Assembly (NCBI GenBank): GCA_018703155.1
Contig: JABJGS010000056.1
Span: 60,918 to 124,917, forward strand
From: Francisellaceae bacterium
GTDB taxonomy: Bacteria > Pseudomonadota > Gammaproteobacteria > UBA6186 > Azoamicaceae
Direction of reading: 5' to 3'
Length of the DNA stretch: 64,000 nt
This document shows positions 26,066 through 35,418 of the stretch, one piece after another. The notes beneath the pieces were generated by a model. That model did no database searches and was not told the DNA's origin. It worked only from the letters and a program-made list of their open reading frames with translations. How positions within the stretch are numbered: the first letter of the stretch is position 1; every line of letters begins with the position of its first letter. A program made the translations under genes and the position numbers.

Positions 26066-27013
26066 GTGGAAGAATTGAGCGGTATAAAACAAAAGACTTT
26101 ACGACATAGTATAAGTGCTATGGGGGTTGGTTTACATACGGGAGAGAAGGTTTATCTAAGCCTGAATCCTGCCCCAGAGAACACGGGCATAGTATTTAAG
26201 AGGACTGATATGGAATCACCAGTCCTAATTAAGGCTATGGCATCGAATGTCACTGAAACTACACTTTGTACTACACTGTCCTGTGAAGGTCAGAAAGTGA
26301 CAACTGTAGAGCATCTATTATCAGCCTTTGCTGGCCTGGGTGTTGATAATGCTTTCGTAGAGGTGTCAGCATCAGAAGTCCCGATTATGGATGGTAGCGC
26401 TGGTCCATTTGTTTTTTTGATACAATCAGCAGGGCTTAAAGAACAGAATGCACTAAAATCATTCATTAGAATTAAAAAACCTATCCGTGTAGAGGATGAT
26501 GATAAGTGGGCTCAACTAGAGCCACACGATGGGTTTAAAGTTTCTTTAGAGTTAGATTTCAAGCATCCTATATTAAAAAAATCATCGCAAGCTGTGACAT
26601 TAGATTTTGCTTCAGCCTCTTATGTTAAAGAGGTAGCTAGGGCACGTACCTTTGGGTTTATGTCTGATTATGAATGGTTAAGAGAAAATAATCTGGCTCT
26701 AGGCGGTAGTTTTAATAATGCTGTAGTACTAGATGATTATCGTGTCTTGAATGAAGATGGCCTTCGTTATGATGATGAGTTTGTAAAGCATAAAATTTTA
26801 GATGCAGTTGGAGATCTTTATCTGTTGGGTAAAAGTTTGATTGGGGCCTTTAGTGGTTATAAATCAGGCCATGCTCTTAATAATGAGCTTCTTAGGAAAT
26901 TATTAAAAGATAAGAGCGCATGGGAGCTAGTGAGCTTTAGTGGTAGTAGCATGGATGAAGTTCCTGAAGCGTTTAAGCAGCCGGTGAGCGCAATGACTAG
27001 CGCGTTTGCATAG
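26066..27013 (+). CDS. lpxC: LpxC, UDP-3-O-acyl-GlcNAc deacetylase
   Basis: The zinc enzyme for the committed step of lipid A synthesis. It has 315 residues. Zinc-binding positions are visible in TVEHLLSA (first His) and in [10 protein letters not shown] (second His and Asp). The start is GTG at 26066; no in-frame ATG gives a complete N-terminus. Its position after ftsZ is the gammaproteobacterial order, and it shows the cell makes lipid A. Its 3' end overlaps the convergent dciA gene by 17 bases. Confidence 0.96.
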   Translation: MEELSGIKQKTLRHSISAMGVGLHTGEKVYLSLNPAPENTGIVFKRTDMESPVLIKAMASNVTETTLCTTLSCEGQKVTTVEHLLSAFAGLGVDNAFVEVSASEVPIMDGSAGPFVFLIQSAGLKEQNALKSFIRIKKPIRVEDDDKWAQLEPHDGFKVSLELDFKHPILKKSSQAVTLDFASASYVKEVARARTFGFMSDYEWLRENNLALGGSFNNAVVLDDYRVLNEDGLRYDDEFVKHKILDAVGDLYLLGKSLIGAFSGYKSGHALNNELLRKLLKDKSAWELVSFSGSSMDEVPEAFKQPVSAMTSAFA

Positions 27014-27476
27014 ACATCCACTTTTTTGCCAGACTATCTAGTGCTTTTGCTAGCCTTTCAGATTTTATTGACTTGGAAGTCTCAGCTATTTGATTGATGG
27101 TTTGCTCTGTTGGTTTTGGTAAACGATTGTCGACCTTACTTTTATGAGCAAAATTAGGGCCAAGATCTTGGGCAACAATGATAGTTATATCTTTAATGAA
27201 TACATATTCTTTATGATTTCGTAGCTTTATCAGAATGCTTTCCAACATAAATCGAGCTTTATGTTTCCAAATCGGAGAGCTAGTTGATAGAATAAGCGTG
27301 CCTGTTTTTATATGTATATTGGCAACAGTACAATGACCCTTTAACTCTTCAGGAATAATTGATTGGATTAGGGTATTTAGTTTTTTAAGTTCGTTAACTT
27401 TTGAGGTGATTTGAATTAACTCAAAAGAGGTGCTGGCTGCCTGGAAAATATTTTCTGGATTTCGTCTTCGTCTCAT
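26997..27476 (-). CDS. dciA: DciA-type replicative helicase loader (DUF721)
   Basis: A 159-residue DUF721 protein, the ancestral loader or operator of the DnaB helicase in bacteria without DnaC. The start is taken at the ATG at 27476 ([11 protein letters not shown]), since the open frame above it is antisense to secA. The N-terminal DUF721 core includes a [16 protein letters not shown] beta region followed by [12 protein letters not shown]; the C-terminal part is charged. The gene lies between lpxC and secA on the opposite strand, a common place in gammaproteobacteria. Only 19 bases separate its start from that of secA. Confidence 0.82.
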   Translation of the reverse strand: MRRRRNPENIFQAASTSFELIQITSKVNELKKLNTLIQSIIPEELKGHCTVANIHIKTGTLILSTSSPIWKHKARFMLESILIKLRNHKEYVFIKDITIIVAQDLGPNFAHKSKVDNRLPKPTEQTINQIAETSKSIKSERLAKALDSLAKKWMSMQTR

Positions 27477-27495
27477 ATTATTAGGATAACACAAA

Positions 27496-30210
27496 ATGGC
27501 AATTGCAACTTTAATTAAAAAAGTTATTGGAAGTAGAAATGATAGAGTCTTGCGAGGGCATTTTAAAATCGTAGAAGCAATAAATGCGTTAGAAGCAAAT
27601 ATGAGCGCATTATCAGCAGATGAAATACCTGAAAAAATAAATGAATTTAAAAATAGAGTACAAAATAAAGGCGAAAGTCTAGATAGTATTTTACCTGAAG
27701 CGTTTGCTTTAACTAGAGAAGTAGCAAAAAGAACACTGAGCATGCGGCATTTTGATGTACAGCTAGTTGGAGGAATGGTTCTTCATGAAGGCAAAGTAAC
27801 TGAGATGCGTACAGGTGAAGGTAAGACTTTAATTGCAACATTACCAGTATTTTTAAATAGTCTATCTGGAAATAGCGTTCATGTAGTTACTGTGAATGAT
27901 TATCTTGCTCAACGAGATGCAAATTGGATGATGCCAATTTATGAAATGTTAGGCATGAAAGTAGGTGTAGTTATTGGAAATATGGAATCAGAGGCTAAAC
28001 AAGAAGCATATTCTTGTGGCGTCGTCTATGGAACTAATAATGAATTTGGTTTCGACTATTTGCGCGATAACATGGCTTATAGGCCAGAATTTAGAATGCA
28101 GAAAAAATTAAGTTTTGCGATAGTAGATGAGGTTGACTCAATATTAATCGATGAAGCGAGAACACCACTAATTATATCTGGTGCAGACAATGATAGCTCA
28201 GAGTTATACAAAACTATAAATAATGTAATGTTAACATTAAGCAAACAGGAAGAAGAAGATGGTCCTGGGGATTACGCAGTAGATGAGAAACAAAAACAAG
28301 TTTTCTTAACTGAAGATGGACATCAAACTGTTGAAAAATGGTGTTTAGATAATAATGTTTTAACCGATGGTGAATCACTATATGATGGTGGAAACATAGA
28401 GTTAATGCATCACATTCATGCTTGTTTAAAAGCACATGCAGTATTTAAAGCTAATGTTGACTACTTAGTTAAAGATGGTGAGGTTCTTATCGTCGATGAA
28501 CATACTGGTAGAACTATGGATGGTCGCCGTTGGTCTGATGGAATACATCAAGCAGTTGAAGCTAAAGAAGGGGTTCCGATAAAGCAAGAGAATCAAACTT
28601 TGGCATCTATCACCTTCCAGAATTATTTTAGATTATATGACAAGCTTTCAGGGATGACGGGAACGGCAGACACTGAAGCATTTGAGTTACAGCAAATTTA
28701 TAATTTAGAAGTGGTTGTTGTGCCAACCAACAAGCCAAACAAGCGTTCTGATATGGCAGATTTAATCTATCTGACAACGGAAGAAAAATATGAAGCGATT
28801 ATTGCAGATATTGAAGATTGTGTAACTAGAGGACAACCAGTATTGGTTGGAACAATTTCAATTGATAATTCAGAAAAATTATCTAATTTTCTAAATGAAA
28901 AAAATATAAAGCATAATATATTAAATGCAAAACATCATAATAGAGAAGCTAGCATTATTGCCAATGCAGGGCATCCAGGGAATGTGACTATAGCTACAAA
29001 TATGGCTGGTAGAGGTACAGATATTGTGCTTGGCGGTAATATTAGTGCCATGCTTGATGGTAAAGATGATAATGAAAAAGAACAATTAACAGCTAACTGG
29101 CAGGAGTTGCACCAACAAGTACTTAATGCTGGAGGTTTGAGAATTATTGGTACGGAAAGGCATGAATCCAGGCGTATTGATAATCAGTTACGTGGTCGTT
29201 CTGGTCGTCAAGGTGATCCAGGTAGTTCACAATTTTATCTATCACTAGAAGATAATTTAATGCGTATTTTTGTATCAGAAAGTATTGCAGGCGTGCTAGG
29301 TAAATTGTCAACAGAGCGCGGTGAAGCCATAACACATAATTGGATCTCAAAAGCGGTAGAAAATGCACAAAGAAAAGTTGAAGGGCATAATTTTGATATT
29401 CGCAAACAGCTATTAGACTTAGATAATGTAGCTAATGAGCAACGTCAAGTAATTTATCAACAACGTAATGAGTTGATGGATGTTGGTGATATAATGACAA
29501 CTATAAAAAGTATGCGCTCTGATATTGTGCGTACGACTGTATCTGAACATATCCCACCAAATAGTATTGAAGAACGCTGGAATATTCCTGCGTTAATGAC
29601 AGATTTGGAAGTTCTATATGGAGATAAAATAGATATTACGAGTTGGCTGAAAAAAGATCCTAATATTACGGAAGATGTAATAACAGAGAAAATAGTTGAG
29701 ATTTTTGCTAACTTGTATCTTGAGAAAGAAAACATGATCGGCCCTGAAAACATGAGGCAAATGGAAAAAGTTATTATGTTAAAAGTAATAGATAACTTTT
29801 GGAAAGAGCATTTGGCTACCATGGACCATTTAAGGCAAAGTATATATCTGCGAGGATATGCACAAAAAGATCCAAAACAAGAATTTAAGAGAGAGTCATT
29901 CCTATTGTTTACTGATATGTTGGAAAACATTAAACGGGAAGTTATTGCAATATTAAATAAAATAACTCTACGTGAAGAAGAGGATGTTGGTGGCCTTGAA
30001 GAAAGGATGCGTGAAAAAGAGAAGGTTGAACTTGAGTTTCATCATGATGAAGCTCAGAATGATTCTGAGCAGAAACAACTGTCAGAACAATCAGATGAAA
30101 AAAATACAGTCCAAACCTATACACGTGAGCAAGCAAAAGTTGGCAGAAATGAGGCTTGTCCATGTAAATCTGGTAAGAAGTATAAGCACTGTCATGGCCG
30201 AATAGCTTAG
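27496..30210 (+). CDS. secA: SecA, preprotein translocase motor ATPase
   Basis: The ATPase that drives proteins through SecYEG. It has 904 residues, close to E. coli's 901. Motifs include the P-loop [24 protein letters not shown], the preprotein cross-linking region, AGRGTDI and the [12 protein letters not shown] motif VI. The C-terminus carries the zinc and SecB/lipid-binding motif [14 protein letters not shown]. No secM precedes it. It is divergent from dciA with almost no spacer, so its promoter must lie inside dciA or in the 19-base gap. Confidence 0.98.
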   Translation: MAIATLIKKVIGSRNDRVLRGHFKIVEAINALEANMSALSADEIPEKINEFKNRVQNKGESLDSILPEAFALTREVAKRTLSMRHFDVQLVGGMVLHEGKVTEMRTGEGKTLIATLPVFLNSLSGNSVHVVTVNDYLAQRDANWMMPIYEMLGMKVGVVIGNMESEAKQEAYSCGVVYGTNNEFGFDYLRDNMAYRPEFRMQKKLSFAIVDEVDSILIDEARTPLIISGADNDSSELYKTINNVMLTLSKQEEEDGPGDYAVDEKQKQVFLTEDGHQTVEKWCLDNNVLTDGESLYDGGNIELMHHIHACLKAHAVFKANVDYLVKDGEVLIVDEHTGRTMDGRRWSDGIHQAVEAKEGVPIKQENQTLASITFQNYFRLYDKLSGMTGTADTEAFELQQIYNLEVVVVPTNKPNKRSDMADLIYLTTEEKYEAIIADIEDCVTRGQPVLVGTISIDNSEKLSNFLNEKNIKHNILNAKHHNREASIIANAGHPGNVTIATNMAGRGTDIVLGGNISAMLDGKDDNEKEQLTANWQELHQQVLNAGGLRIIGTERHESRRIDNQLRGRSGRQGDPGSSQFYLSLEDNLMRIFVSESIAGVLGKLSTERGEAITHNWISKAVENAQRKVEGHNFDIRKQLLDLDNVANEQRQVIYQQRNELMDVGDIMTTIKSMRSDIVRTTVSEHIPPNSIEERWNIPALMTDLEVLYGDKIDITSWLKKDPNITEDVITEKIVEIFANLYLEKENMIGPENMRQMEKVIMLKVIDNFWKEHLATMDHLRQSIYLRGYAQKDPKQEFKRESFLLFTDMLENIKREVIAILNKITLREEEDVGGLEERMREKEKVELEFHHDEAQNDSEQKQLSEQSDEKNTVQTYTREQAKVGRNEACPCKSGKKYKHCHGRIA

Positions 30211-30233
30211 AAATAAATATATTGAACACACCT

Positions 30234-30264
30234 GCGATACTAGAATATAAACTTCTAGTATCGC
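30234..30264 (+). terminator. Hairpin after secA
   Basis: A perfect 12-bp stem (GCGATACTAGAA with TTCTAGTATCGC) and a 7-base loop lie 24 bases past the secA stop. No strong T run follows, so termination efficiency is uncertain, but the position and stem are convincing. Confidence 0.7.
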
Positions 30265-30400
30265 AATGTATTAGCAATATATGACAATCCATGGGCCTTT
30301 AGTTTAAGTTTGGTTTATCATGATCAGAGCAAAGATTGAGATTTATTAGGATTTAAACCTATCCCTCAATGTAACATAAGTCATAGTTAATCGTCTCTTT

Positions 30401-30472
30401 CCAGTAAGCGTGTATAGATAAGAAAAGTGTAACGTTAACTCCATGTTTTAATTAATATTGGAGTTATTATGA
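30401..30472 (+). repeat. IS-type end, copy 1, with leader of the small ORF
   Basis: The segment starts TTCCAGTAAGCGTGTATAG and continues through a GTGTAACGTTAACTCC block to the start of the small HTH-like gene. The same arrangement recurs at 30681-30731 (end only) and, inverted, at 33518-33597. The shared start and the linked gene show it is the left end of an insertion sequence. Confidence 0.7.
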
Positions 30473-30714
30473 GCCAACCAACACTACAGTCCTTAAGTAT
30501 TGAGCTTGATGAATGGCGTGAAAATATAACTAAACAAGGTCGCCTGCCTGATAATATATGGACTAAGACTTTAAAGTTGTTAGAAAATCATTCTATGGCT
30601 CATGTTAGTCGCAAATTACATATTAGTCATGAGCAAATCCGCGATAAGTTAAATCAACAGGATATCGAGAGTGTTGTACCGTGCCCTTCCAGTAAGCGTG
30701 TATTTATAATGTAA
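30469..30714 (+). pseudogene. IS accessory (OrfA/TnpA-like) protein, 3' end replaced
   Basis: An 81-codon frame whose middle (ELDEWRENITKQGRLPDN, then VSRKLHISHEQIRDKLN) looks like a small helix-turn-helix protein of an insertion sequence, perhaps the IS66 TnpA type. The last 11 codons are not original: at 30681 a second IS end enters the frame and supplies the final residues. The decayed copy at 33238-33530 keeps the longer natural C-terminus, which proves the truncation. The family assignment is uncertain. Confidence 0.6.
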
Positions 30715-30731
30715 GACCATAAAGTGTAACG
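30681..30731 (+). repeat. IS-type end, copy 2, inserted in the small ORF
   Basis: GTGCCCTTCCAGTAAGCG begins a 51-base segment nearly identical to the inverted copy at 33541-33597. Its first 12 bases (GTGCCCTTCCAG) recur inverted at 32736-32747, so 30681-32747 could be one element with terminal inverted repeats. Confidence 0.65.
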
Positions 30732-30745
30732 TGTCCTTCCCGTTT

Positions 30746-31231
30746 CTATGTTTTCTTGTTGTAAGGACACACAACTCTCCACAACCGTTGTGTTGCAAAT
30801 TTCATAGACACAGAAAATAGTAATGCTATTTCAGCCAGAATCGCAAAGAGCAACCCAATTGATATAGCTTCTGCTTTGTCTGTATTAGGCTCATATTCCT
30901 CATGAATATACGCTTTAAATTCATTTGAATTTTTGAATTGCTCTAAATCAATCTGCAGCATGCTGCTATAGTTGCTGGGATTATTTTTAGCATCTATTAA
31001 TTGGTTGTTTTCCTCAAGTTTACAAAATTCATCTAGCCTATCATAGGCGTGGTTTATCACACCGCCACCGCCCACAGCCCCAATCATAAATATAAAAATA
31101 AATAGAAAAGTATAATAAAATAATATGTGAATTATACGATTAAATAGTATATGCCTTATCATTACTATCACAAAAAAAGATAATAATAAAATTATGGTTA
31201 ATCCGGGCACTGAGAAAAGAAAGTTAAACAT
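30746..31231 (-). CDS. Membrane protein of unknown function (161 residues)
   Basis: I do not recognise a family. It has two hydrophobic segments near the N-terminus (about 8-28 and 33-55, the latter followed by a GAVGGGGV stretch), a polar domain of about 65 residues (60-125), and a third hydrophobic segment at about 122-145 before a short basic tail. It lies inside the IS-bounded island, in the same direction as the phosphotransferase gene upstream, with about 300 bases between them. The stop lies within a small GTGTCCTT/AAGGACAC inverted repeat (30731-30770) that may act as a terminator. Confidence 0.6.
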   Translation of the reverse strand: MFNFLFSVPGLTIILLLSFFVIVMIRHILFNRIIHILFYYTFLFIFIFMIGAVGGGGVINHAYDRLDEFCKLEENNQLIDAKNNPSNYSSMLQIDLEQFKNSNEFKAYIHEEYEPNTDKAEAISIGLLFAILAEIALLFSVSMKFATQRLWRVVCPYNKKT

Positions 31232-31369
31232 ATTATCTCTAAAGGTTGGAAAAACGTTTTTGGGACAAAAGTACTCGTATGGAAGATCGTTTAAGTCACT
31301 ATTATTTCTTCAATCATTTAATATACTAAAGCTATAAACAATATTGAGAAATAGCAATACAGTACATCA

Positions 31370-31418
31370 ATTAATATAAAGGAATTGTACTATCAATATC
31401 TTTGGACCACAAATTTAT
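31370..31418 (-). repeat. Duplicated 3' end of the rhodanese gene
   Basis: About 47 bases here match the last codons and stop region of the rhodanese gene at 32749-32797 with one mismatch. Translation gives the same INLWSKDIDSTIP tail. The copy is joined to a truncated phosphotransferase gene, marking a recombination junction. Confidence 0.85.
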
Positions 31419-31549
31419 ATCGCGCCAGATAAGACCATGGTGTATCAAGAATTTTTTCTACATCATTTCAGTTACAGAACACCCCAGAGATGTAAGCTGC
31501 TCCAATGCCCATTTATTTATCTGATTTTTTAACTCTTCATTTTGCATTG
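31377..31549 (-). pseudogene. 5' fragment of a second phosphotransferase, fused to the rhodanese tail
   Basis: An ATG overlaps the stop of the intact kinase gene (31549 reading left) and opens a frame starting MQNEELKNQINKWALEQL that stops after 29 codons. In the next frame the coding sense continues as EKILDTPWSYLARYK, which matches the VETPWSSVIKI segment of the intact kinase next door. The similarity ends where the duplicated rhodanese tail begins. So this was a tandem kinase paralogue, now truncated and frameshifted. Confidence 0.6.
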
Positions 31550-32538
31550 GCAGCTTCCATGTTTTCAATAAACCATATAAAACCTTTGGTTATTCTTTCA
31601 TGCTGCTTAACACTTAAAGGATTATTGGCATCAAAAGGCAGATGGATCGCATCAAGAAATCTTTTTTGAGTAAACAAAAGATATACAGGCAACAATAAAT
31701 TAATTATTCTCATAGCCCTGTTTAACTGTTCTCGGTTATCTAAGAAACCATCGAATGCACACTGCTGCAATGATTTATACTCAGAAGAATCTTCTGCTAA
31801 TTTATATCGATTCTTTGCAGCTTCTATGCCGGCATATAATGAAAACAACGGGTGATTAATTGCCGTTTCACCTAAATCTATAATCGCAGTTGCTTTACTA
31901 GTTTTATCATACAGAAGATTATTATCATGGAAATCTGAGTGATTTAATGTTTCTATAATTCCAAAATTACTGAGTTCATTGCAAAGGTTTTTCACTCTAC
32001 CTTTGTACTGATGCAGTTGTTTTTGTTGCTCTATGGTGACATTATTGTCATTCAAGTATTCCGTATTGCCAATTAATTCATTATAAAGAGCAGAGAATTT
32101 ATCTAATTTCCAGTCCGGCACGCCTATAGCAAGCAATTCATCTATGCACTTGGTTGTTGAGTGTTGAAGTTTTTTATAGCTGATAATTGCTTGCTTGAAT
32201 ATATCAAGCTGCAACTTACCATCAAAATGATCTCTAAGACTTATATCTCCACACTTTGTCATTAAGAAACAATGTTCTTGTTTGTTATCAGCAATGATGC
32301 TCGGAATAGTTTTAATATCACATTTGTCGCGCAGTAACTTTATAATTTCAGCTTCTAAAAATAAATCTTTAGGTGTTTGCTTAAGGTAGACATGCTCATT
32401 TCCAGCATTGATTTTGATAACACTAGACCATGGCGTTTCTACAATTAACTCTGATTCAAATGTGTTGGGATTTATAAATTCTTTAGCCCAGGTGATTATT
32501 TTTTCATGCGATAATTTCTTACCTCTAAAACTGATCAT
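31537..32538 (-). CDS. Phosphotransferase-family kinase (APH type)
   Basis: A 333-residue kinase of the aminoglycoside/choline phosphotransferase fold. The catalytic loop HSDFHDNN fits the HxDxxxxN motif, and IIDLGE follows as the metal-binding DxG-like motif. The N-lobe has the family's VYLKQTP beta strand with the likely ATP-binding Lys and a following acidic helix. The substrate is unknown; the family includes antibiotic kinases but also many metabolic kinases, so resistance should not be assumed. It lies in the IS-bounded island and has a truncated paralogue directly downstream. Confidence 0.8.
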   Translation of the reverse strand: MISFRGKKLSHEKIITWAKEFINPNTFESELIVETPWSSVIKINAGNEHVYLKQTPKDLFLEAEIIKLLRDKCDIKTIPSIIADNKQEHCFLMTKCGDISLRDHFDGKLQLDIFKQAIISYKKLQHSTTKCIDELLAIGVPDWKLDKFSALYNELIGNTEYLNDNNVTIEQQKQLHQYKGRVKNLCNELSNFGIIETLNHSDFHDNNLLYDKTSKATAIIDLGETAINHPLFSLYAGIEAAKNRYKLAEDSSEYKSLQQCAFDGFLDNREQLNRAMRIINLLLPVYLLFTQKRFLDAIHLPFDANNPLSVKQHERITKGFIWFIENMEAANAK

Positions 32539-32735
32539 ATTATATCCTTGTTATATGAATAGTTAGTTAAGCATTATAACATTTTATGCGAAGATGCGAC
32601 AAAATCAAATAGCCTCTCACAAGATACGTAAAAGTTGTTTGCATCAACCAAGGCAATTGACACTCTCCTCTTCATTCATGGAGAGGAGAGTGCCAACCTT
32701 TGCACTTTGACAGAACCTGTTTCTATACATGACAC

Positions 32736-32747
32736 CTGGAAGGGCAC
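32736..32747 (-). repeat. Inverted partner of the IS end at 30681
   Basis: CTGGAAGGGCAC is the reverse complement of the first 12 bases at 30681-30692. Further in, both ends share TGTAT within similar spacing, which supports a true terminal inverted repeat rather than chance. Confidence 0.55.
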
Positions 32748-32748
32748 A

Positions 32749-33072
32749 TTAATATGAAGGAATTGTACTATCAATATCTTTGGACCACAAATTTATACCT
32801 CCTTGTAGTGACTGAACTCTAGCAAAACCCATTGAGTGTAAATATTGAACCCCATGAAGACTTCTAATGCCATGATGACAGTATAAAATCAATCTACTCT
32901 TCTTTAAAAATTCATCATCGGCAATAGATGGCAGAGTGTTGACCGGGATTAATCTTCCTCCAATATCTGCAATAGACTTCTCTCTTATCTCCCTTACATC
33001 AATCAGCTCATAAGAATCTCTATTTATCCTGCATAATTCTTTAGGAGTTATTTCTATATTTAACTTCTTCAT
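32749..33072 (-). CDS. Single-domain rhodanese (sulfurtransferase)
   Basis: A 107-residue rhodanese domain of the GlpE/PspE size. The active loop YCHHGIRS carries the catalytic Cys and the CxxGxR pattern; the N-terminus has the usual LIDVREIREKS motif, and the C-terminus has LQGGINLW. No signal peptide is seen, so it acts in the cytoplasm, moving sulfane sulfur. Its stop codon lies two bases outside the right inverted repeat of the kinase element, and its last 47 bases are duplicated at 31370-31418. Confidence 0.88.
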   Translation of the reverse strand: MKKLNIEITPKELCRINRDSYELIDVREIREKSIADIGGRLIPVNTLPSIADDEFLKKSRLILYCHHGIRSLHGVQYLHSMGFARVQSLQGGINLWSKDIDSTIPSY

Positions 33073-33237
33073 CGGACCTTCTCAACACTACGTATAAAGC
33101 TGATTTTAACTTTTAACAATCGACCTCAAATTATATCATATTGACACCTACATTGGTCTCCCCATTAAGATAGTAGTCAGTATCATATGTTATGGCCTTT
33201 GATGTTACGTCTTTTTAGTTAAATATGCTCACCTAAA

Positions 33238-33530
33238 GTGATATCAATTTTCTCATGTCTAATTAATGGGGTTTTCATCTCAAGAAAAAGAGTTAAAGAC
33301 ACAAAGCTAAGGACATCTTGGTGATTTAGCTTATTGCGAATTTACTCATGACTAATACGTAACTCACGGCTAACTTCAGTCATCGAATGATTTTCTAACA
33401 ACTTTACAGCCTTAGTACATATATTATCAGGTAGGCGACCTTGTTTAGTTCGATTTTTACGCCACTCATCAAGCTCTATACTTAAAGACTTTAGTGTTAA
33501 AGGTAAGCTAATAATAACTCCAATATTAAT
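33238..33530 (-). pseudogene. Decayed second copy of the IS accessory gene
   Basis: The minus strand encodes SLSIELDEWRKNRTKQGR, then VSRELRISHE, an in-frame stop, and IRNKLNHQDVLSF leading to a natural end at LGEHI. It matches the gene at 30469-30714 but keeps the original C-terminus and has lost its ATG (the leader reads TTATTAG). It is a second, inverted copy of the same insertion sequence left end. Confidence 0.75.
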
Positions 33531-33597
33531 TGAAATATGGAGTTAACATTACACTTTATGGTCTTACATTATCTATACATACTTACTGGAAGGACAA
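33518..33597 (-). repeat. IS-type end, copy 3 (inverted)
   Basis: The reverse complement starts TGTCCTTCCAGTAAGTATG and runs into the decayed accessory gene, as copy 1 does at 30401. With copies 1 and 2 it brackets the island 30400-33600 in inverted orientation. Confidence 0.75.
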
Positions 33598-33711
33598 GGT
33601 CTATCTCAGGATTAGTTTAAGATTCAATAGTAATAATAATTGCATCAATTCAGATGCCATGTTTCTAAAAAACATCTGAATGGATGCCGTCTGCAGAATT
33701 TACGAATGGAT

Positions 33712-35418
33712 TTATATGCCGAAATTGCGAGGCGTGCAATGGTTATATACAACTATTGCACCATTGCCATAACCTAATTCTTCTTTTTCTCTATCTTTAG
33801 CCCTTTGATATGCCCCTTGAAATGTTTGAAAGCCATTTTGAATAGGTAATGGCCCTTGTATTCGCAATCTATTTCTTGGAGCAATTTGATATCGATGATG
33901 GCTAGCTGCAACTGTGTGTTTTAAGGCATGTGTTAATTTTACTTCATATAGCTCTTTAAGGTATGCCATTGTTTCAACGCTATTAGTTAATGTGTCTGGC
34001 TTAGGCATTCCTGTGCCAGCGCTTTGTCCCAAAATCCAAAAAAGATCCCAAGCATTCCGTCTTTTATGATACAACGTTGTGCAAAGAGATATGTGCTCAG
34101 ACTCAAAAGAAAAAGTTTTATGAACTATTGCTTTAACAAATCGTTTAGTTCTCTTTAGCTCGATAGATACTAATGACACCTGTTTCTCAGCTTTCTCCAG
34201 CGCCTTTAAAGAAGACTTAGTCTGGATTTCGTGATGTTGCTTTCTTGCTTCTACAACCTTTTTAAATTCTTCAATTTTACTCTTAGCTACTTGTATCAAT
34301 TCCTCATCTCTAGCTTGTATTTCTCCTGTTTGTGGATTAGTAATAAATGGGTCTAAGCAGCTATTCCAAGCGACTGAATCAACTCCATTATCTATTCCAT
34401 CCACAGTTTTAATGAACTTACTTCTAGAAACCAACCTATTCAATAGCTCTGGTAAATTATTATAATGATTCCAATCTGCTGCCTGCATACCACCAATATT
34501 ACCTTCATGAAAAATATAAAAAAGTCCTGCTAGTGTCCGGCGGTCATTGGCTGCAACTGCTAATTCATGAAATTCAGAGAGCTCTTTAAATAAAACATCA
34601 AAGAGTCTAATCGCTTCCTTTGAATGCTCTTTAATAAGAAGTTTAATTTCTTTTCCTCTCGGAATGTCTTGTAATACCTTTTCAAAAGTAAACTGTGCAA
34701 GAGAACCTACCACATCTTCATGACAATTTTCATAATGAAATAGGTCGTGCATATAAGAGGCAAATGGAAATACATTCTGTAACCCATGGGCTGATACAGA
34801 AGATAATGATACCGTAGCTACCCCATTAAATAATCTACGTAAAATAGTTTCATCTGAGCTGAAATTTTCAACTGTGGGTCCCCAAATTAAAAGATGTTCT
34901 AAGTAAGAATCTATAGTATTTTTAATTTGGCGACGTTCTTTATATCCAATCTCAACTGAACATTCAGTGCTATATATCAAAGTAGACTGTCCTTTACGTT
35001 CATGGGCACTTAAATGGGTCATAGCCTCACGTATATCTTTAGACTTAATCATATCTAGTAACACTTGTGAATCGAGTCCAGCAGAATAAACATCTATAGC
35101 ATCTAATACCTTTGGATCATTTAAATCTACATCTCGAGATAAAGCAAAAGCCATAAGACCTCCTACCAAGCCTCCATTTAACTGATACAGTACATTTTGC
35201 TTCAAAATATTAAAATGTTCCCAAAAAGTATAGGATTGTAATTTTGTTAAAGCCTTATCTATCTGAGGTCTAAGTTTTTCTATACGGCTAAGTAATTCTG
35301 GAGTTACTTCATCGTAATCAGGTAGGTTACCAGAATTTCGATATTTTTTTTGTAAAATACCCACTAAATCTTCAGGTGTTAATTTATTTTCTTTGTTCGA
35401 CTTGCAAGATGTAGGCAT
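33712..35418 (-). CDS. Protein of unknown function with HDxxH motif (568 residues)
   Basis: I do not recognise this protein. It has no signal peptide or clear membrane segments. A His/Asp-rich stretch HDLFHYENCHE at residues 224-234 could bind metal, and a second possible ligand-rich region follows (HEGNIGG). A charged coiled coil lies at about 374-430. The C-terminus is basic with YQIAPRNRLRI. It lies next to the decayed IS and a 600-base gene-poor stretch, and the following gene encodes an IQ-motif protein; both may be host-interaction proteins. Function is open. Confidence 0.75.
   Translation of the reverse strand: MPTSCKSNKENKLTPEDLVGILQKKYRNSGNLPDYDEVTPELLSRIEKLRPQIDKALTKLQSYTFWEHFNILKQNVLYQLNGGLVGGLMAFALSRDVDLNDPKVLDAIDVYSAGLDSQVLLDMIKSKDIREAMTHLSAHERKGQSTLIYSTECSVEIGYKERRQIKNTIDSYLEHLLIWGPTVENFSSDETILRRLFNGVATVSLSSVSAHGLQNVFPFASYMHDLFHYENCHEDVVGSLAQFTFEKVLQDIPRGKEIKLLIKEHSKEAIRLFDVLFKELSEFHELAVAANDRRTLAGLFYIFHEGNIGGMQAADWNHYNNLPELLNRLVSRSKFIKTVDGIDNGVDSVAWNSCLDPFITNPQTGEIQARDEELIQVAKSKIEEFKKVVEARKQHHEIQTKSSLKALEKAEKQVSLVSIELKRTKRFVKAIVHKTFSFESEHISLCTTLYHKRRNAWDLFWILGQSAGTGMPKPDTLTNSVETMAYLKELYEVKLTHALKHTVAASHHRYQIAPRNRLRIQGPLPIQNGFQTFQGAYQRAKDREKEELGYGNGAIVVYNHCTPRNFGI

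Larger units (their letters stand above)
30681..32747. mobile_element. Putative IS-derived element carrying a kinase and a membrane protein
   Basis: The 2.07-kb segment is bounded by the inverted 12-mer GTGCCCTTCCAG / CTGGAAGGGCAC; a few bases further in, both ends also share TGTAT. No transposase is inside; instead it holds a membrane protein, a phosphotransferase-type kinase and a fusion scar. It may be a non-autonomous element moved by a transposase encoded elsewhere, or a remnant in which the transposase was replaced. No target duplication was confirmed. Confidence 0.4.

Noticed and set aside
27477..27743. N-terminal extension of the dciA frame
   Set aside because: The extension is antisense to the start of secA, and DUF721 proteins begin at about the ATG at 27476.
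31537..32538. Antibiotic resistance gene call for the phosphotransferase
   Set aside because: The HxDxxxxN and DxG-like motifs show the kinase fold only; sequence alone does not show an antibiotic substrate.
30681..33597. CRISPR array or integron attC sites among the repeats
   Set aside because: The repeats are few, of unequal length, partly inverted and linked to an IS gene; there are no regular spacers or cas genes.
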